From Streptomyces canus (GTDB lineage Bacteria > Actinomycetota > Actinomycetes > Streptomycetales > Streptomycetaceae), in NCBI RefSeq assembly GCF_041435015.1, contig NZ_CP107989.1, positions 6,634,001 through 6,698,000 on the forward strand: a stretch of DNA of 64,000 nt, given 5' to 3'. The position numbers and the translations under genes are program-made. Positions 6,111 through 15,303 of this stretch are shown in pieces (the stretch's first letter is position 1; every line of letters begins with the position of its first letter). Under the pieces are notes generated by a model, which saw only the letters and a list, made by a program, of their open reading frames with translations, had not been told where the DNA came from and ran no database searches.

Positions 6111-9100
6111 ATGCTCGAACCGACCGAACCCCTCGAGGGTTCCGAACAGAACACTCCCAGCGACACCCTGCCGCCGCGTCGTCGGCGCCGTGCCGCGTCC
6201 AGGCCGGCGGGACCGCCGGTCGCCGCCGTCCCGGGCGGCGAGGAGGTCGTCGCTCCGGCCATACCGGCCGCGGAGGCGGAGGACCTCGTCACGGACGAGG
6301 AGGAGAAGCTCGACGAGACCGTCGAGACCACCGAGAGCGCCGAGGCGGCTGCGCCCGCCGGGCGTCCGCGTCGGCGTGCGACACGCCGGGCGTCCGCGCC
6401 TGCCGGGGCGCCCGCGGCGGCCGAGGCCGCCGAGACCGTGGTGCCGGTGGCCGCCGAGGCGCCCGCCGAGCCCGCGGCCGCCAAGAGCGCGCCTGCCGTC
6501 GAGGCCGAGGATGCTGCCCCGCCCGCCGGGCGTACCCGTCGGCGCGCGACGCGTCGGGTGTCCACCCCCGCTGATGCGCCCGTGGCCGCCGAGGTTGAGG
6601 CTTCGGTGACCGCCGAGACGCCTGCCGAGGCCGAGGCCGCCGATGAGGCGCCCGCTGTCGAGACCACCGCGCCCGCCGCGCGTACGCGTCGCAGGGCCAC
6701 CCGGCGTGCCGCCGCGCCCGCCGGTGCTCCGGAGGCCGCGGAGACCGTCGAGTCGCCCGCAGCCGCGGAGGTCGCCGAGACCGTCGAGCCGGTGGCCGCG
6801 GAAGCGCCCGCCGAGACCGCCGATGCCGAGGACGCCACCCCGCGTCGTTCCCGACGCCGTGCCACGCGCCGCGTCTCGGCGCCTGTCGGTGCCCCCGAGG
6901 GCGAGGCCGCCGAGGCCACGCCGTCCGAGCCGGTCGCCGAGGCCCCCGCTGTGCAGGAGCCCGCCACCGAGGCTCCCGCACCCGTCGCCGAGACCCCCGC
7001 CGAGGACGCCGCCCCGCGCCGTGGCCGTCGTCGGTCCGTTCGCCAGGCCGCCACCGGGTTCTCCGAGCCCGCGCGTCGCGCTCGCGGTGCCGAGGACGAG
7101 GACGAGTCGGTGCGTCGGCCGGCGCGCCCCGCGGTCGCCGTGTTCCAGGCGCCCGTCTTCACCGAGCCGCAGTTCCAGACCCCGCAGCGGGCCGCCGCCG
7201 AGGCCGCCGCGGAGGCGGAGACCGGGCAGAGCGAAGAGCCGGTCGAGTCCGCCGAGCCGGTCGAGGAGATCGCCGAGGAGCAGAGCGGGCCGCGCCGCCG
7301 CCGCCGTCGTCGGGGTGCCGGTGACGAGCCCGAGGTGCAGCAGACCGCCGCCGAGACCGTCGTAGAGGAAGAAGAGACGGACGAGGCCGGCGACGAGGAC
7401 TCCGCGGACGCGGATGACGCCGAGGAGACCGGGTCGCGGCGTCGCCGTCGGCGTGGTGGCCGTCGCAGGCGCCGGGGCGAGTCCGCCGATGCGTCCGGTG
7501 ACGAGGACGCGGAGGACTCCGACGAGTCCGCCGCCGGGCAGTCCGCCGACGACGATGGTGCCGAGCAGGACGACGAGGACGACGAGGACGCCCGTTCCGA
7601 CGAGTCCGGCGGCTCCAGCTCCAGCCGTCGCCGCCGTCGCCGTCGGCGTCGGGCCGGGGACTCATCCCCGGACACCGAGCCCGATGACGGCGACCCGGAG
7701 CGGACCGTCGTCAAGGTGCGCGAGCCCCGTCCCGCGCGGGAAAGGGTTTCGGAGCCGTCCGACGAGGTGCAGTCCATCAAGGGCTCGACCCGTCTGGAGG
7801 CCAAGAAGCAGCGCCGCCGCGAGGGTCGTGAGCAGGGCCGCCGTCGGGTGCCGATCATCACCGAGGCCGAGTTCCTCGCCCGCCGCGAGGCCGTCGAGCG
7901 GGTGATGGTCGTCCGGCAGAGCGGTGAGCGCACGCAGATCGGTGTGCTCGAGGACGGTGTGCTCGTCGAGCACTACGTCAACAAGGAGCAGGCCACCTCG
8001 TACGTCGGCAACGTCTACCTGGGCAAGGTCCAGAACGTGCTGCCGTCCATGGAGGCCGCCTTCATCGACATCGGCAAGGGCCGCAACGCGGTGCTCTACG
8101 CCGGTGAGGTCAACTTCGAGGCGCTCGGCATGGCCAACGGGCCGCGCCGCATCGAGAGTGCGCTGAAGTCCGGTCAGTCGGTGCTGGTCCAGGTGACCAA
8201 GGACCCGATCGGCCACAAGGGCGCGCGGCTCACCAGCCAGGTCTCGCTGCCCGGGCGCTACCTCGTGTACGTGCCCGAGGGCTCGATGACCGGCATCAGC
8301 CGCAAGCTGCCCGACACCGAGCGCGCGCGTCTGAAGACCATCCTCAAGAAGATCGTCCCCGAGGACGCGGGCGTCATCGTGCGCACCGCCGCCGAGGGCG
8401 CGAGTGAGGACGAGCTGCGCCGCGATGTCGAGCGGTTGCAGGCGCAGTGGGAGGACATCCAGAAGAAGGCGAAGAGCGGCAACGCCCCGACGCTGCTCTA
8501 CGGCGAGCCGGACATGACCGTCCGGGTCGTCCGCGACATCTTCAACGAGGACTTCTCCAAGGTCGTCGTCAGCGGTGACGAGGGATGGGAGACCATCCAC
8601 GGATACGTCTCGCACGTCGCGCCCGACCTGACCGACCGGCTGTCGAAGTGGACCTCCGAGGTCGACGTCTTCGCCACGTACCGGATCGACGAGCAGCTCG
8701 CCAAGGCGCTGGACCGCAAGGTCTGGCTGCCCAGCGGCGGTTCGCTGGTGATCGACCGGACCGAGGCGATGGTCGTCGTCGACGTCAACACCGGCAAGTT
8801 CACCGGCCAGGGCGGCAACCTCGAGGAGACGGTCACCAGGAACAACCTGGAGGCGGCCGAGGAGATCGTGCGCCAGCTCAGGCTGCGCGACCTCGGCGGC
8901 ATCATCGTCATCGACTTCATCGACATGGTCCTGGAGTCCAACCGGGATCTGGTGCTGCGGCGTCTGCTCGAGTGCCTGGGCCGGGACCGGACCAAGCACC
9001 AGGTCGCCGAGGTCACCTCGCTGGGCCTGGTCCAGATGACCCGCAAGCGGGTCGGCCAGGGCCTGCTGGAGTCCTTCTCCGAGACCTGCGTCCACTGCAA

Positions 9101-10142
9101 CGGCCGCGGTGTCATCGTGCACATGGAGACGCCGACCTCCGCCGGTGGCGGCGGCAAGCGCAAGAAGCGCGGGCGCGGTGGTGACGGGCACGAGCACGTC
9201 CACGAGGCCGCGGTAGAGGCGCCCGAAGAGGTCGAGACCGAGGCCGAGGTCGCCGCCGAGGTGGCCGAGCCGATCGCGCTCACCCCGGCTGAGTTCGCGC
9301 CCGACGAGGAGCTGTACAGCAGCGTCGCCGAGGCGGAGGCCGCGGCCACCCGTGGACGTGGTCGGCGCAGGACGAGCCGTCGGGCGTCCGCTCCGGCCGG
9401 TACCCCGAGGGGTGGCGGTTCGAGGAGGTCGGGCGGTGCCGAGGCGCCGGCCGACCAGGAGAACCCGGTCTCCGAGGATGTCGAGGTGCCGACCGCTCAG
9501 GCCGTGCCGGCCGAGGTGGAGGCCGAGCGTCCCGTGCAGCCGGAGACGGCGGCCGAGGCGCAGGCCGAGCCGGTCGCCGCGGAGGACCCGGTCGTGGAGG
9601 CCGTGTCCGCGAGCGAGCCCGCCGCCGACGAGGCCGCTCCCAAGGGCCGTACGCGCCGCCGGGCCACTCGGAGGGCATCGGCCCCGGCCGGTTCCCCGAC
9701 GGGTACCGAGGCCGCCGTGGTGACGGTCGCCGAGACCGCGCCGGTGGCCGAGCCGGCCCCGGCCGCGTCGGCCGAGCCCGAGGCGGTCGCCGAGAGCGCC
9801 GCCCCGGCCCGTCCGCGCCGACGTGCCGTCCGCAAGGCCACCGCGCCCACCGCGTCCGAGGAGGCGGCCGTCGTGGTCGTGCCCTCGGCGGAGGCCCCGG
9901 CCGAGGCGGAGACGGAGGCGCCCGTCGAGGAGGCGGCTCCGGCCAAGAAGACGGCCCGTAAGACGGCCAAGAAGGCCACGGCGAAGAAGGCCGCGACCAA
10001 GAAGGCCACCACCGCCAAGAAGACGGCCGCGAAGAAGACCGCGGCCAAGAAGACGACCGCGAAGAAGGCGGCGTCGAAGAAGACGGTGGCGGCCGAGCAG
10101 CAGTCGCCGCGGTCCGTCTCGACCCCGGCCGACGAGGCCTGA
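6111..10142 (+). CDS. rne: Ribonuclease E/G with long flanking disordered domains
   Basis: This is the single-strand endoribonuclease for mRNA decay and rRNA/tRNA processing. The 1343-residue product has its catalytic core in the middle. An S1 RNA-binding domain starts at about residue 600 (GNVYLGKVQNVLPSMEAAFI). The DNase-I-like catalytic part carries two metal-binding aspartates in VVVDVNTGKF and IVIDFIDM (about 887-940), and a zinc-link-type CVHCNGRG sits near residue 993. Residues 1-570 and 1020-1343 are low-complexity Arg/Ala/Glu/Pro-rich, with repeated RRRATRR-SAPAG modules and runs such as RRRRRRR. The last 70 residues are Lys/Ala-rich, like a histone H1 tail. Streptomyces RNase ES has this layout, with the flanks binding PNPase and RNA. 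The 263-bp upstream gap is a possible regulated leader, with a CCGTAC/GTACGG hairpin near 5942-5970. Confidence 0.93.
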   Translation: MLEPTEPLEGSEQNTPSDTLPPRRRRRAASRPAGPPVAAVPGGEEVVAPAIPAAEAEDLVTDEEEKLDETVETTESAEAAAPAGRPRRRATRRASAPAGAPAAAEAAETVVPVAAEAPAEPAAAKSAPAVEAEDAAPPAGRTRRRATRRVSTPADAPVAAEVEASVTAETPAEAEAADEAPAVETTAPAARTRRRATRRAAAPAGAPEAAETVESPAAAEVAETVEPVAAEAPAETADAEDATPRRSRRRATRRVSAPVGAPEGEAAEATPSEPVAEAPAVQEPATEAPAPVAETPAEDAAPRRGRRRSVRQAATGFSEPARRARGAEDEDESVRRPARPAVAVFQAPVFTEPQFQTPQRAAAEAAAEAETGQSEEPVESAEPVEEIAEEQSGPRRRRRRRGAGDEPEVQQTAAETVVEEEETDEAGDEDSADADDAEETGSRRRRRRGGRRRRRGESADASGDEDAEDSDESAAGQSADDDGAEQDDEDDEDARSDESGGSSSSRRRRRRRRRAGDSSPDTEPDDGDPERTVVKVREPRPARERVSEPSDEVQSIKGSTRLEAKKQRRREGREQGRRRVPIITEAEFLARREAVERVMVVRQSGERTQIGVLEDGVLVEHYVNKEQATSYVGNVYLGKVQNVLPSMEAAFIDIGKGRNAVLYAGEVNFEALGMANGPRRIESALKSGQSVLVQVTKDPIGHKGARLTSQVSLPGRYLVYVPEGSMTGISRKLPDTERARLKTILKKIVPEDAGVIVRTAAEGASEDELRRDVERLQAQWEDIQKKAKSGNAPTLLYGEPDMTVRVVRDIFNEDFSKVVVSGDEGWETIHGYVSHVAPDLTDRLSKWTSEVDVFATYRIDEQLAKALDRKVWLPSGGSLVIDRTEAMVVVDVNTGKFTGQGGNLEETVTRNNLEAAEEIVRQLRLRDLGGIIVIDFIDMVLESNRDLVLRRLLECLGRDRTKHQVAEVTSLGLVQMTRKRVGQGLLESFSETCVHCNGRGVIVHMETPTSAGGGGKRKKRGRGGDGHEHVHEAAVEAPEEVETEAEVAAEVAEPIALTPAEFAPDEELYSSVAEAEAAATRGRGRRRTSRRASAPAGTPRGGGSRRSGGAEAPADQENPVSEDVEVPTAQAVPAEVEAERPVQPETAAEAQAEPVAAEDPVVEAVSASEPAADEAAPKGRTRRRATRRASAPAGSPTGTEAAVVTVAETAPVAEPAPAASAEPEAVAESAAPARPRRRAVRKATAPTASEEAAVVVVPSAEAPAEAETEAPVEEAAPAKKTARKTAKKATAKKAATKKATTAKKTAAKKTAAKKTTAKKAASKKTVAAEQQSPRSVSTPADEA

Positions 10143-10178
10143 CGGACGGTCACCGCATAGTTTCGGCCGTCTGAAGAT

Positions 10179-10214
10179 CGAAATCCGCTCTTGGTTCGCC
10201 GGGGGCGGATTTCG
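10179..10214 (+). terminator. Terminator-like hairpin after RNase E/G
   Basis: A perfect 10-bp stem CGAAATCCGC/GCGGATTTCG, 37 bp after the stop codon, separates rne from the rhamnose operon. The stem's own 3' arm carries a short T-run. Confidence 0.65.
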
Positions 10215-10353
10215 TGATTCTGTGGGTATTGCGTCCGACAGAAAGTTGTCAACCGGTGATCGATCATGTGAATGGCTGGTGAATCCCGGGCCTGTCCCCA
10301 GGGTTATGATGTGAGCCGAGATTGACGCTTAATTTAGACAAATAGGGATTTTC

Positions 10354-11421
10354 GTGAAGGCTCTCGTGCTCTCCGGGGGAGCGGGCACCCGCCTCCGCCC
10401 GATCACCCACACGTCCGCCAAGCAGTTGGTGCCGGTCGCCAACAAGCCCGTGCTGTTCTACGGCCTGGAGGCGATCGCCGAGGCCGGGATCAGCGAGGTC
10501 GGCATCGTCGTCGGCGACACCGCGGACGAGATCCGTGAGGCGGTCGGTGACGGTTCCCAGTTCGGGATCAAGGTCACCTACATCCCGCAGGAAGCGCCGC
10601 TGGGCCTCGCCCATGCCGTCCTCATCGCGCAGGAGTTCCTCGGTGACGAGGACTTCGTCATGTACCTCGGCGACAACTTCATCGTCGGCGGCATCACCGG
10701 TCTGGTGGACGAGTTCCGCGCCGAGCGGCCCGAGGCGCAGATCCTGCTGACCCGGGTCCCCAACCCCACCTCCTTCGGTGTCGCCGAGCTCGACGGCGAC
10801 GGCCGGGTGGTGGGCCTGGAGGAGAAGCCGAAGCAGCCCAAGAGCGACCTGGCACTCGTCGGTGTCTACCTCTTCACCCCGGCCATCCACGAGGCCGTCC
10901 GCTCCATCGAGCCGTCCTGGCGCGGCGAGCTGGAGATCACCCACGCGATCCAGTGGCTGATCGACCAGAAGCGTGACGTCCGCTCCACGACCATCTCCGG
11001 CTACTGGAAGGACACCGGCAACGTCACCGACATGCTGGAGGTCAACCGGTCGGTTCTGGAGACCGTCGACCCGGTGAACGAGGGCACGGTCGACGAGAGC
11101 AGCGAGATCATCGGCCGGGTCCGGATCGAGGCGGGTGCCAGCGTCCGTGGCAGTCGTATCGTCGGTCCTGCCATCATCGGTGCCGGCACGGTGGTCAACG
11201 ACGCCTACGTCGGTCCGTTCACGTCCGTCTCCGAGGACTGCCGGATCGAGGACAGCGAAATCGAGTACTCCATCGTGCTGCGCGGCTCGTCCGTGACCGG
11301 CGTGCGCCGTGTGGAGGCCTCGCTCATCGGACGTGACGTCGAGGTCACGCCCGCGCCCCGTAACCCCAAGGCACACCGGCTCGTGCTCGGTGATCACAGC
11401 AAGGTGCAGATCTCTTCATGA
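10354..11421 (+). CDS. rmlA: Glucose-1-phosphate thymidylyltransferase, long form
   Basis: It joins glucose-1-phosphate and dTTP to give dTDP-glucose, the first step of dTDP-L-rhamnose synthesis. The nucleotidyltransferase signature is at the N-terminus (LSGGAGTRLRPITHTSAKQL), with YLGDNFIVGG and EEKPKQPKS in the sugar and metal site. At 355 residues it is about 65 longer than the short RmlA. The extra C-terminal part has hexapeptide-like strands (IIGRVRIEAGASVRGSRIVG) forming a left-handed beta-helix, as in StrD-type enzymes. The start is GTG at 10354. The stop overlaps rmlB by ATGA, so it heads a tightly coupled operon rmlA-rmlB-rmlD-glycosyltransferase-rmlC. The gap before it is AT-richer than the surroundings and may hold the promoter (TATGAT at 10305). 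Confidence 0.92.
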   Translation: MKALVLSGGAGTRLRPITHTSAKQLVPVANKPVLFYGLEAIAEAGISEVGIVVGDTADEIREAVGDGSQFGIKVTYIPQEAPLGLAHAVLIAQEFLGDEDFVMYLGDNFIVGGITGLVDEFRAERPEAQILLTRVPNPTSFGVAELDGDGRVVGLEEKPKQPKSDLALVGVYLFTPAIHEAVRSIEPSWRGELEITHAIQWLIDQKRDVRSTTISGYWKDTGNVTDMLEVNRSVLETVDPVNEGTVDESSEIIGRVRIEAGASVRGSRIVGPAIIGAGTVVNDAYVGPFTSVSEDCRIEDSEIEYSIVLRGSSVTGVRRVEASLIGRDVEVTPAPRNPKAHRLVLGDHSKVQISS

Positions 11422-12404
11422 CCACTCGGATTCTGGTGACCGGCGGTGCCGGCTTCATCGGCTCGCACTACGTCCGTACCGTGCTCGGCCCCGAGGGCCC
11501 CGGTGACATCGCCGTCACCGTCCTCGACAAGCTGACCTACGCGGGCAACCCGGCCAACCTCGACGAGGTGCGCGAGCACCCGGGCTTCGCCTTCGTGCAG
11601 GGCGACATCTGCGACCCCGAGCTGGTCGGCAAGCTGATGGCCGAGCACGACCAGGTCGTCCACTTCGCCGCCGAGTCGCACGTCGACCGTTCCATCGACG
11701 GTGGCGCGGAGTTCGTGCGCACCAACGTGGTCGGCACCCACACCCTCATCGACGCGGCCCACCGCGCGGGCATCAAGACCTTCGTGCACATCTCCACCGA
11801 CGAGGTCTACGGCTCGATCGACGAGGGTTCCTGGCCCGAGACGCACCCGCTGGAGCCCAACTCGCCGTACTCCTCGGCGAAGGCGTCCAGCGACCTGATC
11901 GCGCTGTCGTACCACCGCACCCACGGCCTGGACGTGCGCGTGACCCGTTGCTCCAACAACTACGGGCACCACCACTTCCCCGAGAAGGTCATCCCGCTCT
12001 TCGTGACCAACCTTCTCGACGGCAAGAAGGTCCCGTTGTACGGCGACGGCGGCAACGTCCGCGACTGGCTGCACATCGACGACCACGTCCAGGGCATCGA
12101 GCTGGTGCGCACCAAGGGCCGCGCCGGTGAGGTCTACAACATCGGCGGCGGCACCGAGCTCTCCAACAAGGAGCTCACCGGTCTGCTTCTGAAGGCGTGC
12201 GGCGCCGACTGGGAGACCAGCGTCGAGTACGTCGAGGACCGCAAGGGCCACGACCGCCGCTACTCCGTCGACTGCACGAAGATCCGCGAGGAGCTCGGCT
12301 ACGAGCCCCGCAAGAGCTTCGAGCAGGGCCTCGCCGAGACCGTGCAGTGGTACCGCGACAACCGCGCCTGGTGGGAGCCGCTGAAGGAGCGGGCCGCGCT
12401 GTGA
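11418..12404 (+). CDS. rmlB: dTDP-glucose 4,6-dehydratase
   Basis: It converts dTDP-glucose to dTDP-4-keto-6-deoxyglucose with bound NAD+. The 328-residue extended short-chain dehydrogenase starts with the Rossmann motif TGGAGFIGSHYVR. The active site is visible as HISTDEVYGS (Thr-Asp-Glu of the dehydratase) and SPYSSAKASSD (Tyr-x3-Lys). RCSNNYGHHHFPEK and RDWLHIDDH are also characteristic. It overlaps rmlA by 4 bp, and its TGA overlaps the GTG of rmlD, so the three are translationally coupled. The length and all catalytic residues are normal. Confidence 0.95.
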   Translation: MTTRILVTGGAGFIGSHYVRTVLGPEGPGDIAVTVLDKLTYAGNPANLDEVREHPGFAFVQGDICDPELVGKLMAEHDQVVHFAAESHVDRSIDGGAEFVRTNVVGTHTLIDAAHRAGIKTFVHISTDEVYGSIDEGSWPETHPLEPNSPYSSAKASSDLIALSYHRTHGLDVRVTRCSNNYGHHHFPEKVIPLFVTNLLDGKKVPLYGDGGNVRDWLHIDDHVQGIELVRTKGRAGEVYNIGGGTELSNKELTGLLLKACGADWETSVEYVEDRKGHDRRYSVDCTKIREELGYEPRKSFEQGLAETVQWYRDNRAWWEPLKERAAL

Positions 12405-13297
12405 GCGACAACCGCACCTGGCTGGTCACGGGCGCGGGCGGCATGCTGGGCCAGGACGTCCTGGCCCGGCTGGCGCAGGCGGGGGAGCGGTATGTCGCCC
12501 TCGACCGCAAGGCGCTGGACCTCACCGACGCCGGCGCCGTGAGCGCGGCGCTGGACGAGCACCGGCCCGCCGTGGTCGTCAACTGCGCCGCCTGGACGGC
12601 CGTCGACGACGCCGAGACCCGTGAGGACGAGGCGCTCGCCATCAACGGCGACGGGCCGCGCAATCTCGCCGAGGCCTGCGCCCGCACCGGGGCAGTTCTG
12701 CTGCACGTCTCCACGGACTACGTCTTCGCCGGGGACGCCCAGGAGCCGTACGCGGAGGACGCCGCCACCGCGCCCCGCAGCGCCTACGGCCGCACCAAGC
12801 TGGCCGGCGAGAAAGCCGTGCTCGGGATCGAGCGCGGCTACGTCGTCCGCACCGCCTGGCTGTACGGCACCGGCGGCCCCAACTTCGTCCGTACGATGAT
12901 CAAGCTGGAGGGCGTCAAGGACACCCTCGACGTCGTCGACGACCAGCGCGGTCAGCCCACCTGGAGCGCCGATCTGGCGGGCCTGCTGGTCGAGTTGGGC
13001 CTCGGAGCCCTGGCCGGCACCGCCCCGGCCGGCGTCTACCACGGCACCAACTCCGGCGAGACCACCTGGCACGGCTTCACCCAGGAGATCTTCCGCCTGC
13101 TCGGCACCGACCCGGACCGGGTCCGCCCCACCACGAGCGACGCGTTCGTACGCCCCGCCCCCCGTCCCGCCTACAGCGTCCTCGGTCACGACCGGTTCGC
13201 CCAGGCCGGCATCGAGCCGCTGCGCGACTGGCGCACGGCTCTCACCGAGGCCTTCCCGGAGATCCACCGGGTCCATCTGAAGGAGAACACGGCGTGA
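12401..13297 (+). CDS. rmlD: dTDP-4-dehydrorhamnose reductase
   Basis: It performs the last step, NADPH-dependent reduction to dTDP-L-rhamnose. The 298-residue protein starts at GTG 12401 (overlapping the rmlB stop), giving SDNRTWLVTGAGGMLGQDVL with the nucleotide-binding GxxGxxG. The catalytic YGRTKLAGE (Tyr-x3-Lys) and STDYVFAG motifs are present. VVNCAAWTAVDDAE and RTAWLYG are family landmarks. The longer upstream reading frame overlaps rmlB out of frame and is not real. The GTGA overlap with the next gene continues the coupling. Confidence 0.94.
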   Translation: MSDNRTWLVTGAGGMLGQDVLARLAQAGERYVALDRKALDLTDAGAVSAALDEHRPAVVVNCAAWTAVDDAETREDEALAINGDGPRNLAEACARTGAVLLHVSTDYVFAGDAQEPYAEDAATAPRSAYGRTKLAGEKAVLGIERGYVVRTAWLYGTGGPNFVRTMIKLEGVKDTLDVVDDQRGQPTWSADLAGLLVELGLGALAGTAPAGVYHGTNSGETTWHGFTQEIFRLLGTDPDRVRPTTSDAFVRPAPRPAYSVLGHDRFAQAGIEPLRDWRTALTEAFPEIHRVHLKENTA

Positions 13298-15294
13298 CGG
13301 TCAAGGTCAGCGTCGTCATCGCGGTCTACAACCCCGGCAAATACGTCGAGGACTGCATCACGGGCCTGCTGCGACAGAGCCTCACCCCGGACGAGTTCGA
13401 GGTCTTCTTCGTCAACGACGGCTCCACCGACGAGACCCCGGCCCGCCTGGACCAGCTCGCCGCCGAGCACCCGCACTTCCACGTCATCCACCAGGAGTCC
13501 TCCGGCTGGTCGGGCAGGCCCCGCAACACCGGCATCGACGCGGCCCAGGGCGAGTACGTCATGTTCGTCGACCACGACGACTGGCTCGGCGACGAGGCCC
13601 TGGAGCGGATGTACGACTACGGCAAGGCCAACGAGGCCGACGTCGTCGTGGGAAAGATGGCGGGCATCGGACGGCCGGTCCCGCAGGAGCTGTTCCGGGT
13701 CAACCGGCCGCGTGCCACCGTGGCGAACGCGCCGCTGATCGACAGCCTCACCCCGCACAAGATGTTCCGGCGGGAGTTCCTGAACGAGCACGGGATCCGC
13801 TTCAAGGAGGGTCGCCGCCGCCTCGAGGACCACGTCTTCGTCGTGGAGACCTATCTGCGCGCGAAGAACGTCTCCGTCCTCGGCGACTACCTGTGCTACT
13901 ACCACATCACCCGTGACGACGGCTCCAACGCCGGCTTCCAGCGCTTCGACCCGGTCGGCTACTTCGGCAACCTGCGCGAGGCCCTCGACGTCGTCGAGTC
14001 GCTGACCGAGCCCGGCGCGCTGCGCGACAAGCTGTTCAGCCGCTGGCTGCGCAACGAGATGGTCGAGCGGCTGCGCGGCAAGCGCCTCCTCAAGCTCCCC
14101 GAGGACTACGCCGAGGAGCTGTACACCGAGATCCACAAGGTGGTCACCGAGCGCTTCGGACCGGGTGTCGTCGCCCGTCTCGGCCTCACGCAGAAGGTCG
14201 TCGCCGGGCTGATCTTCGCCGACCGCTACCAGGACATCCGGACGCTCGCCGAGTGGGAGGCCGCGATCAAGCCCACCGGCGAGCTCACCTCGCTGGAGTG
14301 GCAGGACGGCACCCTGCGCGTCGGGTTCGACTCCGAACTGCACTTCGGCGACGAGCCGATGACCTTCCGCCGCGAGGGCGAGCGACGGCTGCTCGGTCTG
14401 CCGCTGTCCGACGACGCTCTCAAGGCGCTCGACGACCGGGGCATCGCGCTGGACGCCCCGCTGGCCAAGAGCGACGTGGACCTGGTGGTCCGGCACCGCG
14501 AGGACGCCCGGCAGTTCTACCTCCCCGTCAAGAGTGAGCTGCACGAGGTGGAGGCCGGGGACGGTGTCTTCCGGCAGCGGATCTCCGCCCGCGCCGAGCT
14601 CGACCCCGAGACCGCGGCCTCCGGGGCTCCGCTCGACAAGGGCATCTGGGATCTGCACCTCAGAATCAAGTCCTGCGGCTGGAGCAAGGAGACCCGGCTC
14701 GGCGCGGTGCGCGGCGCGGACGTCGAGGCCGGCCGAAGCGCCGCGCTCGTCGGTGACGCGGTGCGCCTGGTGCTGCCGTACTGGACCGACGGTCCCGGCA
14801 ACCTCTCGCTCGACGTCGACCAGCACACCGGCAAGCTGGAGGGCGAGGCGGTGGCCCGTATGGCTCCCGCCGCGGCCTCGGTCGACGGCGCCACGGTCCG
14901 GCTCCCGCTGCCACTGCACCGCGCGGTGGACGGCGGCGAACCGGTTCAGCTCCGCTTCGAGCGCAAGAACGTCGGCAAGTACCCCGCGGACGCCACGGTC
15001 GCCGACGGTGTCCTCACCGCCGAACTGCCGCTGGAGCAGCTCACCGGCATGCGCTGGGCGGTCCGCGTCGGCGTGCCGTCCGCCGCTCGCGGTGAGCGCA
15101 AGTGGACCCGGCTCCCGGTCGACGTGGTGGTCGCCGCCGACGGCACCGCCACGGTGATCGACCGGCACACCCCGCCGGCCACGAAGAAGGCCGCTGCCGG
15201 CGCCCCGAAGAAGAAGGCGGCCGCGCCGCGCCCGCTGTGGCGCCGCGCCGCCGGGCGTATCAAGCGCGCCCTGACCAACCAGAAGAAGGGCTGA
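13294..15294 (+). CDS. Family 2 glycosyltransferase with C-terminal beta-domain, possibly TarS-like
   Basis: A GT-A family 2 catalytic domain fills residues 1 to about 320: VSVVIAVYNPGKYVEDCI at the N-terminus, FFVNDGSTDET, SGRPRNTGID and FVDHDDWLG, which supplies the metal-binding DxD. The rest of the 666 residues is a beta-rich region (about 330-620) followed by a Lys/Ala/Pro-rich tail (TKKAAAGAPKKKAA). A GT2 catalytic domain followed by beta domains recalls TarS-type wall teichoic acid glycosyltransferases, so I infer a glycan decoration role. Its place between rmlD and rmlC makes dTDP-rhamnose a plausible donor instead. GTGA overlap with rmlD. It is soluble or peripheral; I see no transmembrane segment. 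Family call firm, acceptor and donor unknown. Confidence 0.8.
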   Translation: MTVKVSVVIAVYNPGKYVEDCITGLLRQSLTPDEFEVFFVNDGSTDETPARLDQLAAEHPHFHVIHQESSGWSGRPRNTGIDAAQGEYVMFVDHDDWLGDEALERMYDYGKANEADVVVGKMAGIGRPVPQELFRVNRPRATVANAPLIDSLTPHKMFRREFLNEHGIRFKEGRRRLEDHVFVVETYLRAKNVSVLGDYLCYYHITRDDGSNAGFQRFDPVGYFGNLREALDVVESLTEPGALRDKLFSRWLRNEMVERLRGKRLLKLPEDYAEELYTEIHKVVTERFGPGVVARLGLTQKVVAGLIFADRYQDIRTLAEWEAAIKPTGELTSLEWQDGTLRVGFDSELHFGDEPMTFRREGERRLLGLPLSDDALKALDDRGIALDAPLAKSDVDLVVRHREDARQFYLPVKSELHEVEAGDGVFRQRISARAELDPETAASGAPLDKGIWDLHLRIKSCGWSKETRLGAVRGADVEAGRSAALVGDAVRLVLPYWTDGPGNLSLDVDQHTGKLEGEAVARMAPAAASVDGATVRLPLPLHRAVDGGEPVQLRFERKNVGKYPADATVADGVLTAELPLEQLTGMRWAVRVGVPSAARGERKWTRLPVDVVVAADGTATVIDRHTPPATKKAAAGAPKKKAAAPRPLWRRAAGRIKRALTNQKKG

Positions 15295-15303
15295 GACCCC
15301 GCG

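Noticed and set aside
6111..7800. Repeats in the 5' part of rne considered as a CRISPR array or mobile repeat
   Set aside because: The repeats are protein-level RRRATRR modules in frame with rne, of irregular spacing and without unique spacers.
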